NCBI GenBank assembly: GCA_963790435.1
Contig: CAWBOI010000001.1
Location: forward strand, 1,488,001 to 1,552,000
Source of the DNA: Ilyomonas sp963790435
Lineage (GTDB): Bacteria; Bacteroidota; Bacteroidia; Chitinophagales; Chitinophagaceae
DNA length: 64,000 nt
Direction: 5' to 3'
Numbering within the stretch: position 1 is the first letter of the stretch; each line of letters starts with the position of its first letter. Shown in pieces: positions 63,461-64,000 of the stretch. Below the pieces are notes generated by a model, which saw only the letters and a list, made by a program, of their open reading frames with translations, was not told where the DNA came from and searched no databases. A program made the position numbers and the translations under genes.

Positions 63461-64000
63461 TTATACTTGCTTCAATTGATAATACGCATCGCTCCAACGC
63501 AACTCGTTTTTGAATTGCAACAATTGTGTGGCCTGATCAATCAAAACAAATTCAATTTTTGCCATGTCTGCAAAGTCTTCCAAATGTTCAGAAGTCAAAT
63601 TTTGACTGTAACAAGTATGATGCGCACCACCCGCTAATATCCAGGCGGCACAGCCTTTTTGCATATCGGGAAGGGGCTTCCAAAGCACGCGTGCTACCGG
63701 TAATTTAGGCAAATCGTTTTGCGGTTCCTGCGCTTCTACTGTATTCACCAGTAAACGAAAGCGATTTCCCATGTCAATTACAGACGCATTCAACGCAGCA
63801 CCTCCGGCAACATTAAATACCAATCGTACCGGATCTTCTTTGCCACCAATGCCCAGCGGATGAATTTCACAAGAAGGCTTTCCATTGGCAATGCTTGGAC
63901 ATATTTCGAGCATGTGGCTGCCCAATACCATTTCGTTATTTGGTTCAAAATGATAGGTGTAATCTTCCATGAAAGAATTGCCGCCTTGCAAGCCTCTACC
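63461..64000 (-). CDS. araA: L-arabinose isomerase, 5' part beyond the window
   Basis: The frame is open to the window edge; the last 179 residues are visible. Family blocks are NSFMEDYTYHFEPNNEMVLGSHMLE, HPLGIGGKEDPVRLVF and the C-terminal GGAHHTCYS with two His. The first block is the Mn2+ and substrate-binding region of L-arabinose isomerase. It converts L-arabinose to L-ribulose in the cytoplasm. It is followed by a strong terminator. Confidence 0.93.
   Translation of the reverse strand, partial: GRGLQGGNSFMEDYTYHFEPNNEMVLGSHMLEICPSIANGKPSCEIHPLGIGGKEDPVRLVFNVAGGAALNASVIDMGNRFRLLVNTVEAQEPQNDLPKLPVARVLWKPLPDMQKGCAAWILAGGAHHTCYSQNLTSEHLEDFADMAKIEFVLIDQATQLLQFKNELRWSDAYYQLKQV

Noticed and set aside
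1..64000. tRNA, rRNA, CRISPR arrays, insertion sequences or prophage genes
   Set aside because: Scanning for conserved tRNA loops, regularly spaced short repeats and transposase or phage motifs gave nothing supportable.

Overview
The window looks like chromosomal DNA of a Bacteroidota bacterium, most likely in or near Chitinophagaceae. Sequence evidence: a secreted protein with PKD-like repeats and a type IX secretion (gliding-type) C-terminal domain; the small ribosomal protein THX; Bacteroidota families such as DUF4286 and DUF4476; start codons without Shine-Dalgarno sequences; and promoters of the Bacteroidota form TTTG-N19-TAnnTTTG. No rRNA, tRNA, CRISPR array, prophage or transposase was recognised. 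The content is mostly housekeeping, with a few accessory genes.

Layout. 1-5.4 kb: the end of a GH32 fructan/sucrose hydrolase, an unknown gene, a HEAT-like protein, and a pair made of a membrane TPR protein and a TPR-AAA ATPase. 5.5-10.9 kb: priA, a DUF2243 membrane protein, an NTF2-like protein, a nitrilase-family amidase and a uridine-kinase-like P-loop protein. 11-15.2 kb: degraded DNA, then thrB and thrA read leftward behind an unannotated Thr/Ile-rich leader peptide (15089-15169) with attenuator-like structure. 15.3-22 kb: a sugar-type MFS transporter, small secreted proteins and clpB, with a 27-bp repeat in inverted copies. 22-28.3 kb: cystathionine beta-synthase, FAA hydrolase, and pth, rplY, prs, radC. 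28.3-36.3 kb: a DUF4230-like protein, methyltransferase, class C serine hydrolase, rpmE2, serA, ftsY, and an overlapping HipA-like kinase/DUF3037 pair. 36.5-45.1 kb: an orphan ABC ATPase, aldo/keto reductase, the large PKD/T9SS protein, DUF2905 and a frameshifted gcvP. 45.3-56 kb: polysaccharide deacetylase, coiled-coil protein, DEDDy exonuclease, MutS-like ATPase, pyrC, pdxH, THX, HU, DUF4286, a POT peptide transporter and a frameshifted purD. 56-64 kb: two small lipoproteins, a plug-domain surface protein, a DUF4476 protein, truA, yajQ, 1.5 kb of degraded DNA and the end of araA.

Themes. Amino-acid and one-carbon metabolism (thrA, thrB, serA, gcvP, CBS) and nucleotide or cofactor synthesis (prs, purD, pyrC, pdxH) are well represented. 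The intergenic DNA holds many large inverted repeats from several apparently dispersed families. The short word GCAAAAACAAA recurs about twenty times in coding and non-coding DNA. gcvP carries three and purD one apparent single-base insertion, all in runs of 2-4 identical bases, which suggests either consensus errors or recent inactivation.

The best candidates for undescribed biology are the thr leader/attenuator, the HipA-like kinase/DUF3037 pair, the TPR-AAA/TPR-membrane pair, and the dispersed repeats and short word.
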